A stretch of 15,913 nt of DNA, from NCBI RefSeq assembly GCF_937936435.1, contig NZ_CALDDG010000108.1:1-15913 (forward strand), read 5' to 3'. The notes under the pieces are model-generated. The model did no database searches and was not told where the DNA came from. It was given only the letters and a program-made list of their open reading frames with translations. Shown here in pieces: positions 1 through 6,367 of the stretch (position 1 is its first letter; each line of letters begins with the position of its first letter). This stretch comes from an uncultured Sulfuricurvum sp. (GTDB taxonomy: Bacteria > Campylobacterota > Campylobacteria > Campylobacterales > Sulfurimonadaceae). A program made the translations under genes and the position numbers.

Positions 1-45
1 CCACCGAGATCTACACTCTTTCCCTACACGACGCTCTTCCGATCT
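1..45 (+). other. Illumina P5/TruSeq adapter sequence (contamination)
   Basis: These bases match the 3' portion of the Illumina TruSeq universal (P5) adapter, including the ACACTCTTTCCC, TACACGACGC and terminal CTCTTCCGATCT segments. The match ends exactly at GATCT (position 45), where a read insert would begin, and from position 46 the sequence is an ordinary fliP reading frame. This is untrimmed library adapter at a contig end and should be masked. The adapter match is from memory of a very widely known sequence. Confidence 0.98.
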
Positions 46-650
46 TTTTATTGGTATTAACCGTCCTTTTTCTGGCACCGAGTCTGGTTCTGGTGATGAC
101 GACGTTTACCCGTTTTGTGATCGTATTCGGGTTTTTGCGTCAGGCTTTAGGGACACAGCAGGTTCCGCCGACACAGCTGTTGGTTATGCTGGCTTTGATT
201 CTGACGGTCTTTGTTATGGAACCGGTAGCGACCAAGGCGTATGACGAGGGGATCAAGCCCTACAGCGAAGAGAAGATAACCTACGACGAGGCATTTGAAA
301 AGACGACCGAGCCGTTTAAAAACTTCATGGTGCGCAATACACGGGAAAAAGATCTGGCACTGTTTTTACGGATTCGCCATATGGAAAATCCGCAATCGAT
401 CAAAGAGGTTCCGTTGACGATTGTCATTCCGGCATTCGTCATCAGTGAATTAAAAACGGCGTTCGAGATCGGATTTCTCCTCTTTTTACCGTTTCTGGTC
501 ATCGATATGGTCGTCGCGTCGATCCTGATGTCAATGGGGATGATGATGCTTCCTCCGGTTATGATCTCGATGCCGTTCAAGATACTCGTTTTTGTCATGG
601 TGGATGGATGGAACCTGCTGATCGGCAATCTGATCGCCAGTGTCAAATAG
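46..650 (+). CDS. fliP: FliP, flagellar type III export gate protein (5' truncated)
   Basis: FliP is a core membrane subunit of the flagellar export gate, assembling with FliQ and FliR in the basal body MS ring. The frame is open from the adapter junction (first full codon at 48), and about 200 residues are visible. Family FliP proteins are about 245-250 residues, so roughly the first 45, including the signal peptide, are missing. Diagnostic stretches are LFLAPSLVLVMTTFTRFVIV, then LRQALGTQQVPPTQL early on, and PAFVISELKTAFEIGFLLF, FLVIDMVVASILMSMGMMML and MISMPFKILVFVMVDGW near the end. Transmembrane segments flank a polar middle section. The TTG at 51 is an internal Leu codon and not the start. 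The stop TAG is at 648-650, and trmA follows after 17 bases on the same strand. fliN and fliO lie about 4 kb away on the other strand. Confidence 0.96.
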
Positions 651-652
651 AA

Positions 653-659
653 AAGAGGG
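653..659 (+). promoter_or_regulatory. Shine-Dalgarno site of trmA
   Basis: AAGAGGG lies 8 bases before the GTG at 668. It selects this GTG as the trmA start and therefore includes the N-terminal Cys cluster in the protein. No ATG in the trmA frame occurs close by. Confidence 0.75.
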
Positions 660-667
660 TTATATAG

Positions 668-1783
668 GTGCAGTGTGAGTATTTTGGTATCTGCGGGAGC
701 TGCCGCGATTACGAAGAGGGGTATGAAGGACAGCTGGAACGAAAAGTTTCAGCGGTTCAAGCAATGTTCGCCCCTTTGTTTTCAGGAGGGATTACGATTT
801 GTCCTTCTCCTCCCGAACGGTACCGATCCCGCGCCGAATTCAAAATCTATCATGATGAAAACGGTATCTCGTATGCGATGAACCGACATGATCGTCAGGG
901 GGCGTTAAAAATCGAGCACTGTTCGATTGTCTCAGCCACTATTGCTTCGGTTATGGATAAGCTTCTTGCGCACATCAATGATTTAGGGATAGGGCATAAA
1001 CTCTTCGGTGTTGATTTTTTAGCTTCGCAAGAGGGGGAGATTACCCTCAGCATGCTGTATCATAAAGCGCTGGATGATGAGTGGAAGAGCAACGCTCAGG
1101 AGCTTGAAAAACGCTTAGGCGTCTACGTTATCGGACGTAGCCGTAAACAAAAACTTATTCTATCTCAAGATTATATTACTGAAAAACTCCGTATTAACGA
1201 TCGTGAGTACCGCTACATCCATATCGAAAACAGTTTTACGCAGCCTAATCCCCGCGTCAACGAACAGATGATCGAATGGTCTTTGGCTCAATTGGAGGGG
1301 ATCGGCGGTGATTTGCTGGAGCTTTACTGCGGAGCGGGGAATTTTACGATTCCGTTCGCAACCAAATTTGAGCGTGTACTGGCGACGGAGATTTCAAAAG
1401 CTTCTATCCATGCAGCGAAACAGAATATGGCACTCAACGGCGTCGAAAATATCGAATTTGTCCGTTTATCTGCTGAGGAATTTACCCAAGCGCTTGACGG
1501 CGTTCGCGAATTCCGGCGGTTGGAAGGGCTGAAAGTCAGCGATTACCGTCTCAAAACCCTTTTTGTCGATCCCCCGCGTGCAGGATTAGGGGAGGAGCCG
1601 TGCGCGTTTGCGTCGCGGTTTGAGCATCTCCTCTATATTTCATGCAATCCCGAAACACTCCTTCGCGATTTGGAGATACTGAGCCGAACCCATATGGTTA
1701 CGGCGATGGCGGCATTCGATCAATTCCCTTATACCCATCATCTGGAAATGGGTGTCAAACTCACTAAAAAAGAGACGCTATGA
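668..1783 (+). CDS. trmA: TrmA-like tRNA (uracil-54-C5)-methyltransferase with an RlmD-type Cys cluster
   Basis: The predicted reaction is SAM-dependent 5-methylation of uracil 54 in the tRNA T-loop, in the cytoplasm. The protein has 371 residues against 366 in E. coli TrmA. The C-terminal Rossmann domain shows LLELYCGAGNFTIPF (about 216-230, SAM site), DPPRAGL (301-307), the nucleophile C326 in YISCNPETL and the general base E360 in FPYTHHLEMGV. EEFTQALDGVREF (270-282) and VLATEISK (237-244) are TrmA-like rather than RlmC/RlmD-like. There is no TRAM domain. Unlike E. coli TrmA, the N-terminus carries C3-X5-C9-X2-C12, and C85 sits in IEHC, where RlmD (RumA) has its fourth cluster ligand. An Fe-S cluster is therefore possible (inference). 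The start is GTG with a strong SD. The stop overlaps the next gene's ATG (ATGA), so translation is probably coupled. A 23S rRNA or dual target cannot be excluded from sequence. Confidence 0.9.
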   Translation: MQCEYFGICGSCRDYEEGYEGQLERKVSAVQAMFAPLFSGGITICPSPPERYRSRAEFKIYHDENGISYAMNRHDRQGALKIEHCSIVSATIASVMDKLLAHINDLGIGHKLFGVDFLASQEGEITLSMLYHKALDDEWKSNAQELEKRLGVYVIGRSRKQKLILSQDYITEKLRINDREYRYIHIENSFTQPNPRVNEQMIEWSLAQLEGIGGDLLELYCGAGNFTIPFATKFERVLATEISKASIHAAKQNMALNGVENIEFVRLSAEEFTQALDGVREFRRLEGLKVSDYRLKTLFVDPPRAGLGEEPCAFASRFEHLLYISCNPETLLRDLEILSRTHMVTAMAAFDQFPYTHHLEMGVKLTKKETL

Positions 1784-3393
1784 GAATTATTTTACTCAGT
1801 GCGCTTGCGGCGCTTCATCTCTACGGTGCAAATAGCCAAAGCATTCTTGACGAGGTTGCCAAACTGCGACAGAAGTATGAAGAGTGTCGGCAGGGGCAAA
1901 GTGCCGTCTTAGGGATCGATCCGAAAAAATACAATGAGTGCGAATACCAGCGCAAAACATCCGAGGGAAAAGTCAAAGGGTATCAAAGCCGTATCGCAAA
2001 TCTAGAAACGCAGATCAAAGAGCTAACCGGGCAGCTAGAACTTTTAAAAAAGCGCAATAATGCGCTCGAGCGTGAATTATCTCAAAAAAAAGGGATCATC
2101 GGCAGTCTGGAAACGACATTGACCTCCAGAGATAAAAAATATCGCGAAGCGGCCGCACGTGCCGATGCGTTGAGCACCGAAGCCAATACGATCAAAGTAA
2201 GCCGGATTGAGCGTCAAAAACTGACCAGTTCTCTCGTCGATGCCAAAAAAGAAATCGAACGCCTCAAAAATACTTTGGATAAAATGGGGAAAGAACGTAT
2301 CGGATTGGAAAAACAGCTCGCCGATGCAAAGGGTAGAATCGGTAAACAGAATAACACCTCTTTAGAGACACGCGATACGAAAGAGAGTAAAGCTGTGGCT
2401 GCCGTATCATCCGATCAAAACGGCAGAATAAAAGCACTGCAAGATGAATTGACGAAGGCAAACGCATTGATCGTCCAATTGCAAAAAGCGAATATGCAGA
2501 AGAGTAGTAATGAAAAAGTAGTCACGAAAGTAGTAGAACCGACAGACAAAATCATCGCTTTACAGCGTGAATTGGCGGCGGCTCAAACCACCATCGCTAA
2601 TCTGAAAAATAATGCTTCCGCCTCTAAAGTACCGACAGTCATTTATAAAGACCGCCCAGTCGAAAAAATCGTTGAAAAAGTTGTCTACAAAGAGCGCCCG
2701 GCAGAATCAGCCAAGGTGATTACAAAAATTGTTGAGCCGACCGATAAAATCGTCGCATTGCAAAGAGAACTCTCTGCGGCACAAACAACGATTGCCAATT
2801 TAAAAAATAATGCTAAAAATACGAAAGCGCCTTCAGTAGTCGAGAAAGTCGTCTACAAGGATCGTCCGGTAGAGAAGATTGTAGAAAAAATAGTGTATAA
2901 AGACCGACCGGTCGAAAAAATAGTTGAAAAAATTGTCTATCGGGATCGTCCGGCTGCAGCGGAAAAAAGTACGACAAAATCCTTAGAAGCGATTCAAAAC
3001 GTCAAAGTATTGCATGAACCGCAAAAGAATTCGCACTCTCTTGCGACTACAAAAGCCGCTTCGTCAAAAACAGCGGATAAAGTGCTGAAAACACCGAGCA
3101 AAGTTCAAAATGTAAAACAGGAATTGACTGCTGAAACGTCAAAAGCACAAAATACTACCGCCGTTTCGGCGAAAAAAGGGGCATCGGCATACCGTATGGC
3201 GGTGAACGCGCCGATTTATAATGCACCGGGCGGAAGACAGATCGATACGTGGGAGGAGAGACGCTCTTTTACCGCCGGCGTGCCGCAGGGAGGATGGGTT
3301 CACATTACCGGATATTTCGTCAACCGCGTGTGGCAACGTACGGCCGATGATGAAAACTTATGGGTCAAAGAGAGCGATGTTATCCGCCGATAG
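1780..3393 (+). CDS. Exported coiled-coil protein with VEK-type repeats and a C-terminal SH3-like domain
   Basis: I do not recognise a named family. The protein has 537 residues. Residues 1-19 look like a signal peptide (MRIILLSALAALHLYGANS), implying export. Residues 22-240 are rich in Lys, Glu, Leu and Gln with heptad character, so a long coiled coil is expected. Two related blocks follow (about 247-307 and 313-391). Each starts with TK(V/I)VEPTDKI(I/V)ALQREL, continues with AAQTTIANLKNNA, and ends in VEKIVEK(V/I)VYK(D/E)RP units, the second block carrying extra tandem copies. A Lys/Ser/Thr/Ala-rich linker leads to a compact end (about 468-537, with APIYNAPGGRQI, QGGWVHI and WVKESDVIR) typical of bacterial SH3 domains that bind the cell wall. 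It overlaps trmA by four bases. The likely role is an envelope or wall-associated structural protein (inference). Confidence 0.8.
   Translation: MRIILLSALAALHLYGANSQSILDEVAKLRQKYEECRQGQSAVLGIDPKKYNECEYQRKTSEGKVKGYQSRIANLETQIKELTGQLELLKKRNNALERELSQKKGIIGSLETTLTSRDKKYREAAARADALSTEANTIKVSRIERQKLTSSLVDAKKEIERLKNTLDKMGKERIGLEKQLADAKGRIGKQNNTSLETRDTKESKAVAAVSSDQNGRIKALQDELTKANALIVQLQKANMQKSSNEKVVTKVVEPTDKIIALQRELAAAQTTIANLKNNASASKVPTVIYKDRPVEKIVEKVVYKERPAESAKVITKIVEPTDKIVALQRELSAAQTTIANLKNNAKNTKAPSVVEKVVYKDRPVEKIVEKIVYKDRPVEKIVEKIVYRDRPAAAEKSTTKSLEAIQNVKVLHEPQKNSHSLATTKAASSKTADKVLKTPSKVQNVKQELTAETSKAQNTTAVSAKKGASAYRMAVNAPIYNAPGGRQIDTWEERRSFTAGVPQGGWVHITGYFVNRVWQRTADDENLWVKESDVIRR
2518..2958 (+). 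repeat. Internal coding repeat: two EPTDKI-LQREL / VEKIVEK-VYKDRP blocks
   Basis: Inside the coiled-coil gene, residues 247-307 and about 313-391 are a duplicated module. The first half (EPTDKI through NLKNNA) is nearly identical at protein level. The second half is an array of VEK(I/V)VEK(I/V)VYKDRP units, one in block 1 and three consecutive ones in block 2 (residues 354-391, about 2839-2952). At the DNA level the copies differ at many third codon positions (for example gtcgaaaaa against gtagagaag), so the array is old or kept by selection on the protein, not a fresh slippage product. Confidence 0.85.
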
Positions 3394-3431
3394 AATGAAA
3401 ATTGAATGCTAATGGATAAAAAAGGTTCTTT

Positions 3432-3818
3432 ATGACACATTTTTCGGAATCTCTCAAAGTTGGAATCGAATCGATAGACCGTCGGCATGAAGAGTTCTGG
3501 GAGCTTTTTGAAAATTTGAAATCGGCTTCGGATGATACGTTTAGTGCAGCTTTTGAAGGGTTGATTGCCCATACGAAAGAGCATTTTGCGGAGGAAGAAT
3601 CCGATATGTCGCATCTCGATTATCCTAATCATAAAGAGCACGTGGCCGAGCATCAAAAGGCATTGGACGAGATGGGATATTTTTTGCAGAAAGCGCAGAG
3701 CGGCAGATTGATGTTTGCCAAAGCGTATGCAAGAGACCGTCTCGGAGACTGGTTCCGAAACCATCTTTTGAATATGGACAGCGATTTGGCGCGTGTGATA
3801 GCGTTAAACGCCCGATAG
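3432..3818 (+). CDS. Bacteriohemerythrin (non-heme diiron O2-binding protein)
   Basis: This is a 128-residue single-domain hemerythrin, the usual length for bacterial forms. By motif alignment all seven expected diiron ligands are present: H19 (IDRRHEEF), H51 and E55 (HFAEEE), H70 and H74 (HVAEH), and H111 and D116 (HLLNMD). It has no signal peptide or membrane segment, so it should be cytoplasmic. Family roles are oxygen storage, delivery or sensing, common in motile microaerophiles. It starts 38 bases after the SH3 protein gene, with AAAGG upstream. Its stop codon lies inside the hairpin of a terminator. The pairing with flagellar genes is suggestive of aerotaxis-related use but not proof. 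Confidence 0.93.
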   Translation: MTHFSESLKVGIESIDRRHEEFWELFENLKSASDDTFSAAFEGLIAHTKEHFAEEESDMSHLDYPNHKEHVAEHQKALDEMGYFLQKAQSGRLMFAKAYARDRLGDWFRNHLLNMDSDLARVIALNAR

Positions 3819-3829
3819 GGCGGTTTTTT
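3809..3829 (+). terminator. Rho-independent terminator overlapping the hemerythrin stop codon
   Basis: The hairpin is CGCCC (3809-3813), loop GATA, GGGCG (3818-3822), followed by G and six T. The TAG stop (3816-3818) sits in loop and stem. It ends the + strand genes just before the convergent fliO stop at 3828. Read from the other strand the same stem is followed only by TTTAAC, so it may work weakly for fliO too. Confidence 0.8.
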
Positions 3830-4721
3830 AATAGGCTCCGGAAGCTTTTTCTTTATAAGAATCGAAGGCTTCATCCTGTGCGGGAGCCAGTTGAAAATAG
3901 CCGTCCAGTTCGCGATGTTTGGACTGTAGGAGGCTTTCGAATTCGTTTTGCGTAATCGGAATATTATCCTGAAACTTGTCGAGAAGAAGGGTGTTGTTCC
4001 CAAGAAGAACCAAATAGCTTTGTGTGCCGTAATCGAGCATGGCGACAGTGTGGGCGGGATCAAGCGTTTTTTGGAAGCGGATATGCACTCCCCCCGCATC
4101 GGAAGGCGTTTTTATCGGTGCGGCAGAAGCTGGTTTCGCTTCGGATGCCGTTTTATTGAAAAGCCACGGCGTTTTAGGTTCGGCTTGAATCGTTGCGGCA
4201 CGTTTGGCAATATTTTGTTTCAGCCAGAACAATATTGCGATACCGATCACCAAAATAGCGATTACAACGTAATAACTCTGTTCGAACTCATTGTTATTTT
4301 TGGTCGGAAGCCCCGATAGGGCAGTTTCATCGACCGGAGGAGTTTGTGTAACAGTGTCGGTTGCCGCAGGGGGGATAAAGCGGAGACGAAGCCCGTAAGA
4401 ATCGGATGTCTTGGAAGCTTGCATCGTCACGTCTTTAGCTACCTGTGCAATGATGTCGATGTGTTCACCCTGCGGGGCAATAGTCAACTTTTCCAGATAT
4501 TTCGAGTTGACATTTTTGATCTTGGAACCGTCGATAAAAGCCTCTTCGAGTTTGACGATGACGGTATTTCCCTGTCGGCTTTGGCGCAATACCCCTTCGT
4601 AGGGAGTATCGAACGTCAGCATGACGTCGACTCTGTCGTTGCGGTCATAGACGTTATAACTTAGAATTTTTGAACCCCACAACAAAACGGGGAGCAGTAA
4701 AACGGCAATGATTAATTTCAT
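3828..4721 (-). CDS. fliO: FliO, flagellar export assembly protein with a large periplasmic domain
   Basis: FliO helps assemble the FliP ring of the flagellar export apparatus. The protein has 297 residues, about twice the length of Salmonella FliO. Layout: signal peptide (about 1-17, KLIIAVLLLPVLLWG); an AMIN-like beta-rich periplasmic domain (about 18-118, with YDRNDRVDVMLTFDTPY and LRLRFIPP); a Pro/Thr linker; one membrane helix (about 149-167, SYYVVIAILVIGIAILFWL); a linker; and a cytoplasmic FliO-type domain (about 211-265, RFQKTLDPAHTVAMLDYG then YLVLLGNNTLLL). Helicobacter FliO is known to have a similarly enlarged periplasmic part. The ATG overlaps the fliN stop (ATGA on the - strand), with GAGAG upstream. 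The assignment rests on the domain layout and on following fliN directly, so it is good but not certain. Confidence 0.82.
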   Translation of the reverse strand: MKLIIAVLLLPVLLWGSKILSYNVYDRNDRVDVMLTFDTPYEGVLRQSRQGNTVIVKLEEAFIDGSKIKNVNSKYLEKLTIAPQGEHIDIIAQVAKDVTMQASKTSDSYGLRLRFIPPAATDTVTQTPPVDETALSGLPTKNNNEFEQSYYVVIAILVIGIAILFWLKQNIAKRAATIQAEPKTPWLFNKTASEAKPASAAPIKTPSDAGGVHIRFQKTLDPAHTVAMLDYGTQSYLVLLGNNTLLLDKFQDNIPITQNEFESLLQSKHRELDGYFQLAPAQDEAFDSYKEKASGAY

Positions 4722-5071
4722 AGTCTCTCTTTTGAAAGGTAGTAAAGTACGGCACTCGAATCAAGAACTTCATTAATACGGATGGCGAGGTTCTTTTCGT
4801 AGACCATCACCTCGCCTTTTCCGATGATACGGCGATTGACATACGATTCGACGCTCTCACCAGCGGGTTTACCCAAATCGATAACGGACCCTTTTTCGAG
4901 TTTGAGAATTTCTCCCAATGATAGAGTCGTTTGTCCCAGATCGGCGACAAATTCGACCTCCATATCCAGCAACCCTTCGTAATCCATCCATGAAAGCTCT
5001 TTGTCGGCATCAAACGGATGATTCTCTTTTAAAAGTACGGGTTGCGGTTCCGGTGTTGCTGTATCACTCAT
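4718..5071 (-). CDS. fliN: FliN, flagellar motor switch C-ring protein
   Basis: FliN forms the lower part of the cytoplasmic C-ring that sets rotation direction and docks export substrates. The protein has 117 residues, a normal FliN length. The SpoA/FliMN domain spans about 33-106: LLDMEVEFVADLGQTTLSL, EILKLEKGSVIDLGKPAGE, VNRRIIGKGEVMVYEKNLAI and RINEVL. The N-terminal 30 residues are a variable acidic tail. It starts two bases after the cheX stop, with AAAGG inside the end of cheX serving as SD, and overlaps fliO by four bases, so the three genes look like one translation-coupled operon. Confidence 0.95.
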   Translation of the reverse strand: MSDTATPEPQPVLLKENHPFDADKELSWMDYEGLLDMEVEFVADLGQTTLSLGEILKLEKGSVIDLGKPAGESVESYVNRRIIGKGEVMVYEKNLAIRINEVLDSSAVLYYLSKERL

Positions 5072-5073
5072 TC

Positions 5074-5496
5074 TTAAAGCCTTTGCAATGCAATCATCAT
5101 TTCGCCGTTTTCGATACCGAGTCGCTGCATCTCACCGAGACGGTTTTGAGATACCTCTTCGGAAACAAAAAAAGGTGTCGCAATCGTCATCGATTGTTCA
5201 TAGGACTCTTCGGCAAGGACTTTTGCGCTTCCGACGATCATGTTGGTTGTCTCCAGAAGCATGTCGATAAGGGTTTGTTCATCGCTTTCGTCCTCACCTA
5301 AAAACATTTCGGTAATCATTTGCATCAATACAAAATCACACCCTACAAACACTCTATGCGAGGTTCCGTCACCGGCTTCAACATCGATATAAGCAAGAAG
5401 TGTTCTCTTTTGAGGGGAATCGGTGATAGGCTGACAGGATAAGCGCAGCTGATGAATACAAAAATTCTCGGCAGCTTGTAAAATGATCGGCAGCAT
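5074..5496 (-). CDS. cheX: CheX-like chemotaxis phosphatase
   Basis: The expected role is dephosphorylation of CheY-P, ending the motor-switch signal in the cytoplasm. The protein has 140 residues, near the usual CheX length of about 150. The family helix is visible as DMLLETTNMIVGSAK (about 79-93), with the catalytic pair E82 and N85 (E-x2-N). A beta-rich N-terminal half (HRVFVGCDFVLMQMITEMF) and the C-terminal TIATPFFVSEEV then MMIALQRL fit the CheC/CheX/FliY fold. Only one ExxN helix is seen, as in CheX and not CheC. It is first in an operon with fliN and fliO, which places the phosphatase with the switch. In many relatives this activity is fused to the switch protein FliY. The start ATG at 5494-5496 has GAGGA just upstream. 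Confidence 0.85.
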   Translation of the reverse strand: MLPIILQAAENFCIHQLRLSCQPITDSPQKRTLLAYIDVEAGDGTSHRVFVGCDFVLMQMITEMFLGEDESDEQTLIDMLLETTNMIVGSAKVLAEESYEQSMTIATPFFVSEEVSQNRLGEMQRLGIENGEMMIALQRL

Positions 5497-5534
5497 GCTT
5501 CCTCGTTTACGATAGGGTTTTAGTATGAGAATTG

Positions 5535-5540
5535 ATTATA
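5535..5540 (-). promoter_or_regulatory. Likely -10 box of the cheX-fliN-fliO operon
   Basis: TATAAT on the - strand, about 40 bases before the cheX ATG, in the divergent region shared with the permease gene. No good -35 is seen, as is common in Campylobacterota sigma-70 promoters. No sigma-54 or sigma-28 consensus was seen here. Confidence 0.55.
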
Positions 5541-5589
5541 GCGTAAAATCAAGTGAACGAAAAGGGGTTTTCTTGAAGGGTGAAGCGAG

Positions 5590-5595
5590 TATAAT
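5590..5595 (+). promoter_or_regulatory. Likely -10 box of the TauE/SafE permease gene
   Basis: TATAAT on the + strand, 30 bases before the ATG at 5626. A T-rich TTTTCT (5568-5573) stands at -35 with a 16-base spacer. It may also drive uvrA, which follows the permease gene after four bases. Confidence 0.55.
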
Positions 5596-5625
5596 CGCGC
5601 GATACAAAACGATGAACGGACAGAT

Positions 5626-6363
5626 ATGATAATCGAACTGGCTATTTTAGGTGTCGGAGTGGGAGCTTTGTCGGGGTTCTTCGGTATAGGAGGGGGGACG
5701 GTTACCGTCCCGATTCTCCTGTATTTGGGATTCGGGATCAAAGAAGCGATCGGTATTTCCGTCATGCAGATGGTGGTGGGTTCTTTGATGGCGGCATGGA
5801 TTCACCATAAAAAGCAGACCTATTCGGTAGGCGAGATTCAGTACTTCGGATACGGCGGTATCTTCGGAGCGATTCTCGGCGGGATTTTGGTCAAATTACT
5901 CCATGAAAGCATCTTGGAATGGCTCTTTTTGGGGATAGTCGCTTTTACTCTCGGGCGTTTGGCGCTCTCATCGCCCGTGCCGACCCGTCCTGAAGTCGTG
6001 AACCGACCGCTGTATACGGCGATAGGCGGGGGAATCGGAATCTTTTCGGGGATGCTCGGTGTCGGCGGGTCGATTCTGATGACTCCCGTTTTGGTCAGTT
6101 TTATGGGATTTCCGCTCAAAAAAGCGTCTGCTGTCGGGCTCTTTTTTGTGATGTTTACCTCGATCTCGGCTTTCATTACGCTCTCATGGCTTGGATTGGT
6201 CAATTATCAGGCAGGAATGATTATGGCATTAAGCTCTATAATCGGAATTATCGGCGGTATTTGGCTGCTGAATAAAATTCAGGTGAATCATTACAAAAGT
6301 GTTTTGGTTGTTTTTTATATTATCATCTTTGTCATTACGGCATACAAACTCATAGTGGAGTAA
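5626..6363 (+). CDS. TauE/SafE (TSUP) family membrane permease
   Basis: The protein has 245 residues, nearly all hydrophobic with about eight membrane helices, normal for the family. The two inverted halves each carry the family glycine motif: GIGGGTVTVPILLYLGF (about 21-37) followed by KEAIGISVMQM, and GVGGSILMTPVLVSFMGFPL (about 146-165) followed by KKASAVGLFFV. Members export sulfite, sulfoacetate or other organosulfur anions, or take up related anions. The substrate cannot be read from sequence. In a sulfur-oxidising relative of Sulfuricurvum, sulfite export would fit (inference). The gene opens the + strand group with its own -10 box and lies four bases before uvrA. Confidence 0.92.
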   Translation: MIIELAILGVGVGALSGFFGIGGGTVTVPILLYLGFGIKEAIGISVMQMVVGSLMAAWIHHKKQTYSVGEIQYFGYGGIFGAILGGILVKLLHESILEWLFLGIVAFTLGRLALSSPVPTRPEVVNRPLYTAIGGGIGIFSGMLGVGGSILMTPVLVSFMGFPLKKASAVGLFFVMFTSISAFITLSWLGLVNYQAGMIMALSSIIGIIGGIWLLNKIQVNHYKSVLVVFYIIIFVITAYKLIVE

Positions 6364-6367
6364 CTTT

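Noticed and set aside
51..53. TTG as the fliP start codon
   Set aside because: It falls in the middle of the conserved FliP region; the true start was lost at the adapter junction.
2839..2952. VEK-unit DNA array as a noncoding tandem repeat
   Set aside because: It is fully in frame within a continuous coding gene and conserved at protein level with synonymous differences.
3412..3435. Seven-codon ORF (MDKKGSL) whose stop overlaps the hemerythrin ATG
   Set aside because: It could be a coupling leader peptide, but it is too short to distinguish from chance and has no attenuator-like structure.
3458..3480. Sigma-28-like pattern (AAAGTT ... CGATAG) in the hemerythrin gene
   Set aside because: It is inside the coding sequence, the match is partial, and no gene begins downstream at the right distance.
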